From contig NZ_SGXG01000001.1 of NCBI RefSeq assembly GCF_004216715.1, positions 4,200,501-4,264,500 of the forward strand: a stretch of DNA of 64,000 nucleotides. Direction: 5' to 3'. Made by a program: the position numbers and the translations under genes. How positions within the stretch are numbered: position 1 is the first letter of the stretch; each line of letters begins with the position of its first letter. Shown here piece after piece: positions 17,766 through 25,683 of this stretch. Under the pieces are notes generated by a model, which saw only the letters and a list, made by a program, of their open reading frames with translations, made no database searches and was not told the DNA's origin. Source of the DNA: Cecembia calidifontis. Its GTDB lineage: Bacteria > Bacteroidota > Bacteroidia > Cytophagales > Cyclobacteriaceae.

Positions 17766-18842
17766 ATGAAAGAAGTAAAAAAGAAAAAATCAGCCGCAAG
17801 AGAATGGCTTGATGCTTTGGTATTCGCAGTCATTGCAGCTTCTCTGATCCGATGGCTACTATTGGAACCATTTACTATTCCTACAGCTTCAATGGAAAAA
17901 TCCCTTCTAGTAGGAGACTTTCTCTTTGTGAGCAAAATGCATTATGGAACCCGAATCCCAAGGACTCCTCTTCAGATTCCTTTGACGCATCAAAAAATAT
18001 GGGGCACAGAGACCAATTCCTATGTTGATTGGATCCAACTCCCTTATTTCAGGTTACCGGGCTTCTCTTCCGTTAAAAGAAACGATGTTGTCGTTTTTAA
18101 TTTTCCCTCGGAATTTGAATATCCGGTTGACCTCAAAACCAATTACATCAAAAGAGCAGTGGCCATTCCTGGAGACGAGATTGAAATAGCACTGACCAAC
18201 GTATTTATCAATGGAGAGCCTGCCTATAAACCGGAAGGGTTACAATTTTCCTATGATGTAATGACCAGCAGGAACCTCAGTGCTGATTTTTTCAGTGATT
18301 ATGGCATCAGTCCGGAAGGCTTTATGTCTTTCACAAATGGTTCCGGTTATCTTGTAATGACCACGGAAGAAACTGCAGAAAGATTGCGTAAATCACCAGC
18401 TATTGGCAATGTAACCATTCGTATGGAGAGAGAAGGAATGGGAGATCCAAAGATTTTTCCTGATGGCGCTTATTTTGGTTGGAATAAAGATAATTTTGGT
18501 CCTTTAAAAGTCCCTGCCAAAGGATGGACCATTACAATGGACACCGAAAATATTGCAAAATACTCTTATACCATTGAAAAATTTGAGGGGCATAAAAATG
18601 TGGAAGTCAGGGATAACCAACTCTACATTGACGGCCAAAAAGTGGAAACATATACCTTCAAGCAGGATTATTACTTTATGATGGGAGATAACCGTCATGA
18701 TTCATTGGATTCCAGGTATTGGGGATTTGTTCCCGAAGACCATATTGTAGGAAAAGCCTGGTTCTTGTGGCTGTCTTTGGATAAGCACAAATCCATGTTC
18801 AGCAAAATCCGTTGGAACAGGTTCTTCAAGGGTATTAAATAA
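17766..18842 (+). CDS. lepB: Signal peptidase I
   Basis: A 358-residue inner-membrane protease that removes signal peptides. One N-terminal membrane segment (about residues 17-32) precedes the catalytic serine in PTASMEKSLLVGD (Ser42) and the general-base lysine in NYIKRAVAIPGD (about Lys129); the last family box is MGDNRHDSLDSRYWGFVP. The insert of about 110 residues between boxes is usual for Bacteroidota LepB. ATG 17766 is chosen over TTG 17757. It is the last gene of the parAB-dapB set. Confidence 0.96.
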   Translation: MKEVKKKKSAAREWLDALVFAVIAASLIRWLLLEPFTIPTASMEKSLLVGDFLFVSKMHYGTRIPRTPLQIPLTHQKIWGTETNSYVDWIQLPYFRLPGFSSVKRNDVVVFNFPSEFEYPVDLKTNYIKRAVAIPGDEIEIALTNVFINGEPAYKPEGLQFSYDVMTSRNLSADFFSDYGISPEGFMSFTNGSGYLVMTTEETAERLRKSPAIGNVTIRMEREGMGDPKIFPDGAYFGWNKDNFGPLKVPAKGWTITMDTENIAKYSYTIEKFEGHKNVEVRDNQLYIDGQKVETYTFKQDYYFMMGDNRHDSLDSRYWGFVPEDHIVGKAWFLWLSLDKHKSMFSKIRWNRFFKGIK

Positions 18843-18848
18843 AAAAAC

Positions 18849-18880
18849 GCCTCACAGATTTATGTGGGGCATTTTTTTTT
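18849..18880. terminator. Terminator between lepB and ung
   Basis: GCCTCACA (18849-18856) pairs with TGTGGGGC (18863-18870) with one wobble, flanked by A7 and T10 runs. It can work in both directions for the converging lepB and ung genes. Confidence 0.85.
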
Positions 18881-19542
18881 TACCAATTGATCGCTGCTAA
18901 TCCCTTTTCTTTCAGATAAGCATTAGTTTTCGAAAAATGACCACATCCCAAAAATCCACGGTGTGCAGAAAGCGGCGATGGATGTGGAGCGTGAAGTTTG
19001 AGATGCTTATCATCCGAAATAAATGCAGCCTTCTTTTGTGCATAGGCTCCCCAAAGCATAAAAACCACGTTTTCTTTTTCAAGGGCAATTTTACGGATCA
19101 CCGCATCCGTAAAAATCTCCCATCCTTGATTTTGATGTGATCCTGCCTGATGTGCCCTGACCGTCAGGGTAGCATTGAGTAACAAAACCCCTTGATCAGC
19201 CCACCGGGAAAGGTCACCATTAGAAGGAATGGACAGCCCTAAATCCCTGTTGAGTTCCTTAAAAATGTTCAAAAGGCTGGGTGGAAAAGGGACGCCTTCC
19301 CTCACTGAGAAAGAAAGTCCATGCGCCTGGCCCGGTCCGTGGTAGGGGTCTTGACCCAATATGACCACCTTCGTTTTTTCAAAACTACAATGGTTAAAGG
19401 CATTGAAAATTTCCTTTCCCTTGGGAAAGATTTGATTGTTTTGGTATTCACTTCTTATAAATTCAGCCAATTTATCGAAATAAGGCTTTTTGAACTCTTC
19501 TTCCAGTCTTTCTTTCCAGCTTTCCTCAATTTTGACATCCAT
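18880..19542 (-). CDS. ung: Uracil-DNA glycosylase
   Basis: A 220-residue family 1 enzyme removing uracil from DNA in base excision repair. The water-activating motif GQDPYHGPGQAHGLSFSV carries catalytic Asp65 and Tyr67; the DNA-intercalation loop is HPSPLSAHRGFLGCGHF near residue 189. The length is typical. ATG 19542 is the natural start. It is transcribed alone, converging with lepB over a shared terminator. Confidence 0.97.
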   Translation of the reverse strand: MDVKIEESWKERLEEEFKKPYFDKLAEFIRSEYQNNQIFPKGKEIFNAFNHCSFEKTKVVILGQDPYHGPGQAHGLSFSVREGVPFPPSLLNIFKELNRDLGLSIPSNGDLSRWADQGVLLLNATLTVRAHQAGSHQNQGWEIFTDAVIRKIALEKENVVFMLWGAYAQKKAAFISDDKHLKLHAPHPSPLSAHRGFLGCGHFSKTNAYLKEKGLAAINW

Positions 19543-19617
19543 TTTGACTCTATTACGTTGTTAATAAAGATTTAAAATTCTAACTTTAAGTTTTTGATTA
19601 ACTCCTTGAATTGAACT

Positions 19618-20004
19618 ATGGTCACCGCCATTACAGAAGGTATAAGAGTAAGTGTTGAGACTACCTATCAGGCAGAATTTTCAAGTCCCCATCAGCACCA
19701 TTATGTTTTCACTTACAAGGTAAAGATAGAAAACAACAGCAGTCATACCATACAATTGATGCGCCGGAGATGGGAAATTGTTGATGCAGGGGACAATACA
19801 AAATTCGTAGAAGGGGATGGAGTGGTTGGACTACAGCCAGTTCTTGAACCCGGTGCTTCTCATGAATATGTTTCTGGTTGTAACCTTAAGTCCGGTTTGG
19901 GCAAAATGAGGGGGGTATACATCATGGAAAAACTTTTTGACGGCAAATTGATTGAAGTTCGGATTCCTGAATTCCAATTAATCTCCGACATTTTTGACAA
20001 TTGA
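19618..20004 (+). CDS. apaG: ApaG-domain protein
   Basis: A 128-residue single-domain protein of the ApaG (DUF525) fold, an immunoglobulin-like beta sandwich. It has VKIENNSSHTIQLMRRRWEIVDAGD, the glycine-rich VVGLQPVLEPGASHEYVSGC and a tail with IPEFQL. In Enterobacteria it is linked to cobalt and magnesium handling and sits near apaH; here it is beside a methyltransferase gene instead. Biochemical function is not known. The start ATG 19618 gives the normal length. The gene's last 11 bases may overlap the next reading frame. Confidence 0.92.
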   Translation: MVTAITEGIRVSVETTYQAEFSSPHQHHYVFTYKVKIENNSSHTIQLMRRRWEIVDAGDNTKFVEGDGVVGLQPVLEPGASHEYVSGCNLKSGLGKMRGVYIMEKLFDGKLIEVRIPEFQLISDIFDN

Positions 20005-20788
20005 TTTGAAAAAATACCTCTACCCTATTTCCGAATCTATTCGGTATTGGCTATTGAAGGAGGATAGATTTTCTCTTCAGGGGCCATACATTTCAGATCT
20101 TTATAATGGCTTATTAAAATACCTTAAAAACTCCAGTTCAAATGATCTGGACCTCGAAGATTGGAGAAAAAAACTTCTCAAAGACAGTGACATCTTAGTA
20201 ATTGAAGATTTTGGAGAGGGTTCGAAAAAGCTAAAAAAAAGTCAATTTCGGAAGACCAAAGATGTAACCCGATATAGTACTACCGGGAGAAAATTCAGTC
20301 AAATCTATCAATATTTTTGCCTTCAAACTCCTGGCTTGAAGGTTTTAGAGTTGGGTACTTGTACAGGGATAAACACCTTATACCTTTCAAGAGTAACCAA
20401 AGGTGAACTCTTTACTTTTGAGGGAGCAGAAAGCCTTATTCACAAAGCAAAAGAAGGTCCCGGGGCCGAAAAACCAATTTATGTCCAAGGAAACATAAAA
20501 GAAACCCTCGCCCCAATAGTTCAGAAAATCCGGAAAGTTGATTTCGCACTTATCGATGCAACTCATAATTTTGAGGGGACTTTTGGGTATTTTCAAACCC
20601 TGCTACCCTATCTCCATGAGGAAAGCATCGTGGCGGTCGCAGATATCCACTGGTCCAATGAAATGTACAAGGCATGGAATAAGATCTGTCAAACAGAACA
20701 GGTCTCTTTAAGCATTGATTTCTTTGAGTGCGGAATCCTGATTTTCAAAAAAGGCATTCAAAAATCCCATTTTATCCTGGATGTTTAA
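19994..20788 (+). CDS. Class I SAM-dependent methyltransferase
   Basis: About 260 residues. The SAM-binding motif I is VLELGTCTGINTLYLS (near residue 118), followed by an acidic motif II (ELFTFEGAE) and KVDFALIDATHNFEGTFGYF, as in O-methyltransferase-like and cephalosporin-hydroxylase-like families. No ATG exists before the conserved region, so translation must begin at a non-ATG codon: TTG 19994, overlapping apaG by 11 bases, or TTG 20006 just after the apaG stop. Coupling with apaG is therefore likely. The substrate is unknown. Its 3' end overlaps the converging methyltransferase gene by four bases. Confidence 0.7.
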   Translation: MTIDLKKYLYPISESIRYWLLKEDRFSLQGPYISDLYNGLLKYLKNSSSNDLDLEDWRKKLLKDSDILVIEDFGEGSKKLKKSQFRKTKDVTRYSTTGRKFSQIYQYFCLQTPGLKVLELGTCTGINTLYLSRVTKGELFTFEGAESLIHKAKEGPGAEKPIYVQGNIKETLAPIVQKIRKVDFALIDATHNFEGTFGYFQTLLPYLHEESIVAVADIHWSNEMYKAWNKICQTEQVSLSIDFFECGILIFKKGIQKSHFILDV

Positions 20789-21366
20789 TTTTTCCTTAGC
20801 TGCACAAACAATTCACTGCCCTGTCTTGGGGGAATGGAGTTGTAACATGGTTCCAATTTCAATATTTCAAACTCAGGCATAAAATATTGGCTATATTCTT
20901 CCTTACTGCCCCCAAAAGGAGGTCCTTCATGGGCAAACTCCCTTGCAAACATCACCCCTGTAAGTTTCCCTCCTGGAAGTAAAAGATCATGCATTTTCCG
21001 GACATAATCCTTTCTCAATTGGGGATCCAGGGCGCAGAAGAAGGTTTGTTCCAGAATTAGATCATATTTTCCTTCATGTGAAAAGAAGTTTTCAAGAAAA
21101 ATATTGGAAACTGGAAAATCAGGACAAGATTTCTTAAATTGAGCAATAGGAACAGGAGAGAAATCAAGAATATGAACTTTTTCAAAGCCCATACCAAAGG
21201 CATAGACGGCTTCATAGGCGTTTCCTGCTCCCGGAATTAAAATCTTTAGATCTTTATTGGAAATTTGGTCTAAATATTGCTTTAGGGGTGTTGAAGGTGA
21301 TCCTATGTCCCAGCCGGTAGATTTTTCATTATATCGGTTGGTCCAGTAAGCTTCATCTAAAAACAT
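20785..21366 (-). CDS. Thiopurine S-methyltransferase (TPMT)-family methyltransferase
   Basis: A 193-residue SAM-dependent methyltransferase of the TPMT-like group. It begins MFLDEAYWTNRYNEKSTGWDIGSPSTPLKQYL, a hallmark of bacterial TPMT-like enzymes, with motif I LIPGAGNAYEAVY and the motif LILEQTFFCALDPQLR. Relatives methylate thiols, thiocyanate, halides, selenium or tellurium compounds; the substrate here is unknown. The frame is open to 21438, but ATG 21366 matches the family start and follows a good promoter. It diverges from the coiled-coil gene. Confidence 0.88.
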   Translation of the reverse strand: MFLDEAYWTNRYNEKSTGWDIGSPSTPLKQYLDQISNKDLKILIPGAGNAYEAVYAFGMGFEKVHILDFSPVPIAQFKKSCPDFPVSNIFLENFFSHEGKYDLILEQTFFCALDPQLRKDYVRKMHDLLLPGGKLTGVMFAREFAHEGPPFGGSKEEYSQYFMPEFEILKLEPCYNSIPPRQGSELFVQLRKN

Positions 21367-21389
21367 GTCATTCAAATTTAATAAGTAGA

Positions 21390-21421
21390 CAAAAATACAA
21401 GGAAAATACAATGGAAACCAA
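21390..21421 (-). promoter_or_regulatory. Promoter for the TPMT-like gene
   Basis: On the minus strand, TTG (21421-21419), a 21-bp gap and TATTTTTG (21397-21390) fit the Bacteroidota promoter, 24 nt before ATG 21366. The -33 part lies inside the first codons of the divergent gene. Confidence 0.6.
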
Positions 21422-22328
21422 CCTCCAAGACAAACCAAAAAAAAGTGAAAACGGTAAGAACATATTGATTATCGTTTTGGTGATTTTGGTCATTATCAGC
21501 GGTATCAAGCTCTACGCTGATTACAGAGATAAGACAAAAAAATCTGAAGAAATCCTTATCCTGTCAGAAGAAAACAATGATCTCAACAGAAGACTTGATT
21601 CCATGACCTTTCAATTGGACCTTAGAATTCAGGAAATTGAAAAATTGGGAGGGGATGTCAAGGCCCTGGAAGAAATGAAGGAGCAATTGATAGCTGAAAG
21701 GAATTCAGATAGAAAACGTTCTGCCGAAGAAATAGCGGCACTCAATCGTAGAATTGATAATTATGCAAGGACACTCCAGGAAAAAGACGCAGAGATTCTT
21801 CAGCTCCGGGAGGTAAATCAACAGCTTGTCACGGAAAACCAAAGCTTGAAAAGCACGCAAGCCCAGATTGAAGATGAGGTAGTCAAATTGAATCAGAAAC
21901 AGCAGGAATTACAGGAAAAAGTCAATATTGCTGCAGTTTTAAGGGCGGAAAACATCAATATAGCCGCTGTAAATTCAAGGGGAAGAGAGCGGGAAGACGG
22001 TTTTAGAAACCGCCAAATAGAGAAACTAAAAATTTCTTTTAACTTGGCTGACAACAAAGTAGCAGAGCATGGAAATAAAGATGTCTATGTGCAGGTAATC
22101 GCTCCTAATAACCAGCCCATATTTGATGTGGCGAAAGGAAGCGGAACATTTACCATTGATGGCAGAGAAGAATTCTATACAGTACATCAGGATATTTACT
22201 TCAACAACACCAAACAGACCTTGACCTATTATTACGAAAAAGGAAGCAGGTATGCACCTGGCATCTATGAAGTAAGAATTTTTGCAGAAGGTCATCAAAT
22301 CGGCAATAAAACATTTGAGGTAAAATAA
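21411..22328 (+). CDS. Membrane-anchored coiled-coil protein, function unknown
   Basis: A 305-residue protein. A short cytoplasmic N-terminus is followed by one membrane helix (ILIIVLVILVIISGIKLYA, about residues 19-37), a long coiled coil (about 45-170, Glu/Gln/Leu-rich heptads), and a C-terminal beta-rich domain (about 195-305) with VYVQVIAPNNQPIFD and GIYEVRIFAEGHQIG that looks like a periplasmic beta-sandwich. Similar proteins are widespread in Bacteroidota without known function and are sometimes mislabelled as SMC-like. The topology suggests an envelope spacer or scaffold. It diverges from the TPMT-like gene. Confidence 0.8.
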   Translation: METNLQDKPKKSENGKNILIIVLVILVIISGIKLYADYRDKTKKSEEILILSEENNDLNRRLDSMTFQLDLRIQEIEKLGGDVKALEEMKEQLIAERNSDRKRSAEEIAALNRRIDNYARTLQEKDAEILQLREVNQQLVTENQSLKSTQAQIEDEVVKLNQKQQELQEKVNIAAVLRAENINIAAVNSRGREREDGFRNRQIEKLKISFNLADNKVAEHGNKDVYVQVIAPNNQPIFDVAKGSGTFTIDGREEFYTVHQDIYFNNTKQTLTYYYEKGSRYAPGIYEVRIFAEGHQIGNKTFEVK

Positions 22329-22333
22329 GATTT

Positions 22334-22393
22334 AAAAAGAAAAAAAAGGGGGGGGGGCTGACCGGTGAAGATGATCATCCCCTCTTTTTTTTA
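22334..22393 (+). terminator. A-run/G-run hairpin terminator before rpsF
   Basis: An A-rich run with ten G (22347-22356) can pair with CCCCCTC and the T8 run at 22378-22392 around an inner loop. It probably ends the coiled-coil gene. The G10 run is prone to length change. Confidence 0.6.
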
Positions 22394-22400
22394 TGTCCAC

Positions 22401-22431
22401 TTGGAAAATAAGGGGATTTATTCTACTTTTG
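22401..22431 (+). promoter_or_regulatory. Ribosomal protein operon promoter (rpsF)
   Basis: TTG at 22401-22403, a 20-bp gap and TACTTTTG at 22424-22431 match the Bacteroidota consensus exactly, 37 nt before the rpsF ATG. Confidence 0.8.
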
Positions 22432-22468
22432 CGCTCTGTTTAATTAATACAGATAAACTTATACAAAC

Positions 22469-22837
22469 ATGTTCCAGAAAAATTATGAAACGGTATTCAT
22501 TTTAACTCCCGTTTTGTCTGAAATTCAGATGAAGGATACCGTAGACAAGTTTGTAAACTTGTTAAAAGAAGAGGGAGCAGATGTCATCAATGTTGAAAAT
22601 TGGGGTCTTAAAAAACTGGCTTACCCAATTCAGAAAAAAAGCACCGGTTTCTACGTTTTGGTTGAATTCAAAGCACTTCCAACTGTGATCAACAAATTGG
22701 AAATTGAATTCAGAAGAGACGAGAAAGTAATGCGTTTCTTGACCACAGTGTTGGACAAGCACGCAATTGCTTATGCTGAAAGAAGAAGAAAAGGTGAATT
22801 TAACAAAAAAGCTGAAGCTAAGGAGGAGCAAGCCTAA
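22469..22837 (+). CDS. rpsF: 30S ribosomal protein S6
   Basis: A 122-residue ribosomal protein that binds the 16S rRNA platform together with S18. It starts with MFQKNYETVFILTPVLSEIQ and has ENWGLKKLAYPIQKKSTGFYVLVEF and the block EIEFRRDEKVMRFLT. The C-terminal tail is lysine- and glutamate-rich. It is the first gene of the S6-S18-L9 operon; its TAA overlaps the rpsR ATG. Confidence 0.97.
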   Translation: MFQKNYETVFILTPVLSEIQMKDTVDKFVNLLKEEGADVINVENWGLKKLAYPIQKKSTGFYVLVEFKALPTVINKLEIEFRRDEKVMRFLTTVLDKHAIAYAERRRKGEFNKKAEAKEEQA

Positions 22838-23088
22838 TGACACTTAAGAACGAACCCATCAACAGAGTTGAAAACAGAAAAAAATACTGCCGTTTCAAAA
22901 AACACGGTATCAAGTATATTGATTACAAAGACCCTAACTTCCTTTTGAAGTTTGTCAATGAGCAAGGAAAAATCCTTCCTAGAAGATTGACTGGTAACTC
23001 TGCGAAATATCAGAGGAAAGTAGCCAATGCAATCAAGAAAGCAAGACATCTGGCGCTTTTACCATTCGTAACTGACGGCTTGAAATAA
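22837..23088 (+). CDS. rpsR: 30S ribosomal protein S18
   Basis: An 83-residue ribosomal protein that forms a heterodimer with S6. Conserved parts are RKKYCRFKKHGIKYIDYKDPNFLLKF and the C-terminal RRLTGNSAKYQRKVANAIKKARHLALLPFV. The ATG shares one base with the rpsF stop (TAATG), so the two are coupled. Confidence 0.97.
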   Translation: MTLKNEPINRVENRKKYCRFKKHGIKYIDYKDPNFLLKFVNEQGKILPRRLTGNSAKYQRKVANAIKKARHLALLPFVTDGLK

Positions 23089-23130
23089 TCCGTTTTTGCT
23101 CGAATCATTCATTAAAAAAATCGTAAGACA

Positions 23131-23574
23131 ATGGAAGTTATTCTAAAAACAGACATAAAAGGACTAGGTTATAAAAATGACTTGGTAGAAGTAAAGCCAG
23201 GTTACGGAAGAAACTACCTAATCCCTCAAGGATATGCAGTTTTAGCCACAGATTCTAACAAAAAAATCTTGGCTGAAAATATCAAACAAGCTGCACACAA
23301 AGCTGAAAAGATCAAGAAAGAAGCTGAAGAAATTGCAGCTAAACTTGCCGGAATCACTTTGGAAATCAAAGCTAAGATCGGCGAATCAGGCAAAATCTTC
23401 GGTAAAGTTACAACACTTCAGATTTCTGATGCCTTGGCTGAAAATGGAATTAACATTGACAGAAAGAAAATTTCAATCAATGTACCTGTTCAGACTGCTG
23501 GTGAATTCGAAGCTGAAGTTGATCTTCACAGAGAAGTGAAAAGTGCAGTGAAATTTGTAGTAGTAGGAGAATAA
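23131..23574 (+). CDS. rplI: 50S ribosomal protein L9
   Basis: A 147-residue protein with the two-domain dumbbell layout: the N-terminal rRNA-binding domain MEVILKTDIKGLGYKNDLVEVKPGYGRNYLIPQG, a long connecting helix rich in Ala, Lys and Glu, and a C-terminal domain (GKIFGKVT, NIDRKKI). The length is normal. It is the last gene of the operon, 42 bp after rpsR, and is followed by a terminator. Confidence 0.97.
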   Translation: MEVILKTDIKGLGYKNDLVEVKPGYGRNYLIPQGYAVLATDSNKKILAENIKQAAHKAEKIKKEAEEIAAKLAGITLEIKAKIGESGKIFGKVTTLQISDALAENGINIDRKKISINVPVQTAGEFEAEVDLHREVKSAVKFVVVGE

Positions 23575-23600
23575 TTTACCCTACTTCAAAAAATTAAAAA

Positions 23601-23628
23601 AGCCATCTAAAATTAGATGGCTTTTTTA
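23601..23628 (+). terminator. Terminator after rplI
   Basis: AGCCATCTAA (23601-23610) and TTAGATGGCT (23613-23622) form a tight stem preceded by A and followed by six T. Confidence 0.88.
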
Positions 23629-23670
23629 TTGCATAAGGTCTTTCGAAACAAGTCAATCCTAAGAATTGAA

Positions 23671-23919
23671 TCAGTTCATAACGATTTTTTCAAGATCATC
23701 CACCAACTTTTTGGCAACAGCCTTACTGTTCTCTTCTCGTTTGGCTTTAAAAAGCTCCAAAGCTTTTTTACTTTTTTCAATCACACCTACTGGATTATTG
23801 TCATACTTGTAACTGTTCCAGCACCAAGAAAGCTCAGCATGAAGCTTTTCATCCAATTTAAGTTTTTCAAGTTTCTCCAAAGTTGAAACAATTGTTTTTT
23901 CGGAAATTTTTACAGACAT
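23671..23919 (-). CDS. Small hypothetical helical protein
   Basis: An 82-residue, highly charged, probably all-helical cytoplasmic protein starting at ATG 23919. It contains a notable tryptophan pair (ELSWCWNSYKYDNNP) between two lysine/glutamate-rich helices and no signal peptide. I do not recognise the family. It stands alone between the L9 terminator and the hemolysin III gene on the opposite strand. Codon use resembles its neighbours, so it is probably a real gene. Confidence 0.6.
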   Translation of the reverse strand: MSVKISEKTIVSTLEKLEKLKLDEKLHAELSWCWNSYKYDNNPVGVIEKSKKALELFKAKREENSKAVAKKLVDDLEKIVMN

Positions 23920-24105
23920 GAGTTTATAGATTTAATAAATTGTTGTTTTCTTTTATAAATTTTCAACAAAACAAGGAATTTATTTTCGGAATAACAAAAA
24001 AAATCAACCCTTATTGATTGATAATCAACATGAAATCGATTTCGCCGGCCAAAATAAAGGAAATTTTTTCTTCAAATAGTCCTTATCTTGGCAGAAAAAA
24101 ATCCG

Positions 24106-24750
24106 ATGGAAAGGAAACAAAGTTTACAAGAAGAATTCGCCAACAGTATTAGCCATGGCTTCGGTATTTTATTCAGTATAGTCGCCATCTCCCTTTTGGT
24201 AACCTTCTCCATGCTGAACGGTACTGCCATCCACATCGTCAGTTGCAGCATATTCGGAGCCTCTATATTGATTCTCTATACATTTTCTACGCTTTATCAT
24301 GCTTTTCAGGAAGAGAAAATCAAATCCTGGCTGAGAACCTTTGATCATATAGGGATTTATTTTCTTATAGCAGGAACATATACGCCTTTTCTACTTTTGG
24401 CAGTTGGAGGGTTTTGGGGATGGGTTTTCTTTGGGATCATCTGGAGCCTGACACTGTTCGGGGTAATTTTTAAAATATTTTACACCCACCGATTCAAAAA
24501 AGCATCGCTCATACTCTACTTGGGAATGGGATGGATGGCCATTTTTTTAATCAAACCTCTTGTAGAAAACCTTAGCACTACCGTTTTGCTGCTAATTGCT
24601 GGGGGAGGAATCAGTTACACCCTTGGTACCCTTTTTTATACCCGGCCGCATCAAAGATTTGCCCACACTATTTGGCACATCTTCGTACTTGCAGGCACTG
24701 TATTTCATTTTATTGCCATCCTGTTTATGCTGACTGAAATTCAGGCCTAA
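24106..24750 (+). CDS. Hemolysin III family membrane protein (PAQR superfamily)
   Basis: A 214-residue protein with seven predicted membrane segments. It has the PAQR/HlyIII motifs: FANSISHGFGILFSI near the N-terminus, the Ser/His/Asp-containing STLYHAF and LRTFDHIGIYFLIAGTYTPF, and the C-terminal HTIWHIFVLAGTVFHF with its histidines. These residues form a zinc site in relatives of this superfamily (adiponectin-receptor-like hydrolases). Bacterial members have no settled function. ATG 24106 is chosen over TTG 24088. Confidence 0.92.
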   Translation: MERKQSLQEEFANSISHGFGILFSIVAISLLVTFSMLNGTAIHIVSCSIFGASILILYTFSTLYHAFQEEKIKSWLRTFDHIGIYFLIAGTYTPFLLLAVGGFWGWVFFGIIWSLTLFGVIFKIFYTHRFKKASLILYLGMGWMAIFLIKPLVENLSTTVLLLIAGGGISYTLGTLFYTRPHQRFAHTIWHIFVLAGTVFHFIAILFMLTEIQA

Positions 24751-24810
24751 TTTTTTCCAATTGAAATTTAGAAAGTTAGACAGAATACCAAAAAAACTTT
24801 ATAGCCATAT

Positions 24811-24841
24811 TTGCAAAAAAAAGAAAGAGCCCCTACATTTG
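24811..24841 (+). promoter_or_regulatory. tRNA-Gln promoter
   Basis: TTG (24811-24813), a 20-bp gap and TACATTTG (24834-24841) match the consensus exactly, about 30 nt before the tRNA. Confidence 0.75.
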
Positions 24842-24871
24842 TGACACCTTTTGAAGGAAGGGTATCAAGAC

Positions 24872-24944
24872 TGACCGATGGTGTAACTGGCAACACGTCT
24901 GATTTTGGTTCAGAAGAGTCTAGGTTCGAGCCCTAGTCGGTCAA
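24872..24944 (+). tRNA. tRNA-Gln (anticodon TTG)
   Basis: The acceptor TGACCGA pairs with TCGGTCA. The anticodon arm TCTGA-TTTTGGT-TCAGA gives anticodon TTG, and the T arm is CTAGG-TTCGAGC-CCTAG. No CCA is encoded after the discriminator A. Confidence 0.95.
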
Positions 24945-24945
24945 C

Positions 24946-24980
24946 AAAAAAGGCAGTTTAAAACTGCCTTTTTTGTTTTT
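24946..24980 (+). terminator. Terminator after tRNA-Gln
   Basis: AGGCAGTTT and AAACTGCCT form a stem, with A and T runs on the outside extending it. Confidence 0.9.
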
Positions 24981-25020
24981 ACCCCTCTTGATTGAATCAA
25001 TTACCCCATAATTTCCACTA

Positions 25021-25305
25021 TCAATTCCTTCTTATAAAATGAGCTGTTAGGCTTATGTCTCTTGGGGGCATATTAAACACATAAGTCAAATCATAGCTGG
25101 CAATCTCATTGCCAATGGCCCAGTGGGAAAAATTAAAACCTGGCCTGGGTTCAGCGCTAACCTCTACCCTTGTCCCTTCCGGAATTTCTTTTAATTCAAT
25201 ACTTTCTTGCGGCCTCTCATCAGAAAGCCCCAAATCCAAACAAGATGTCATGAATAGAGACATCATCAAGAACATGCCAATCCAGGCTCTTTTCAAACTT
25301 ATCAT
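25021..25305 (-). CDS. Small lipoprotein with an InlB B-repeat-like domain
   Basis: A 94-residue protein with a lipoprotein signal peptide. The hydrophobic stretch GMFLMMSLFMTSC places the lipidated cysteine at residue 22. After a short linker, residues about 43-90 (GTRVEVSAEPRPGFNFSHW through VFNMPPRDISLTAHF) resemble one divergent InlB/Listeria-Bacteroides B repeat, usually a surface-protein module that occurs in tandem. A single repeat on a lipoprotein is unusually small. The function is unknown. It stands alone on the minus strand after tRNA-Gln. Confidence 0.7.
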   Translation of the reverse strand: MISLKRAWIGMFLMMSLFMTSCLDLGLSDERPQESIELKEIPEGTRVEVSAEPRPGFNFSHWAIGNEIASYDLTYVFNMPPRDISLTAHFIRRN

Positions 25306-25683
25306 AAATATATCGGTCTAGTTAATTTATAATCCAAATACCCAACTCATCCCCTCCTTTAATTCAATTCTTGTCAACTTAATCATCTATATAAAACACT
25401 GATTTCCTGATGAAAAGTGAGTGTTTTTTGTGCTTTATGACCCATACCAAAAACTGAGCCAAAACTGAAAAAGCATGAAAATACTTATACCCTAAAGCCC
25501 TGGTTTTGATGATTTTACTAAAAAGGGAAACTTTGTTTTTTGTTTAACTTTTCAACTTTTTTCAGCATAAAATTTTAAACAAACATTTTATTAACACACA
25601 CTTAACAATAATATTTGGCAGACACCCCAACAATTCTCTTATATTTAACCGCATTTTATTTCAATAAACCTTAATCAAAGCGT
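25306..25683 (+). promoter_or_regulatory. 378-bp AT-rich gap with a probable promoter for the secreted nuclease
   Basis: No coding sequence is seen. TTTG (25614-25617), a 22-bp gap and TATATTTA (25640-25647, one mismatch to TAnnTTTG) lie 36 nt before ATG 25684. The 43-nt purine/pyrimidine-poor leader has no clear Shine-Dalgarno, as is common in Bacteroidota. Confidence 0.45.
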
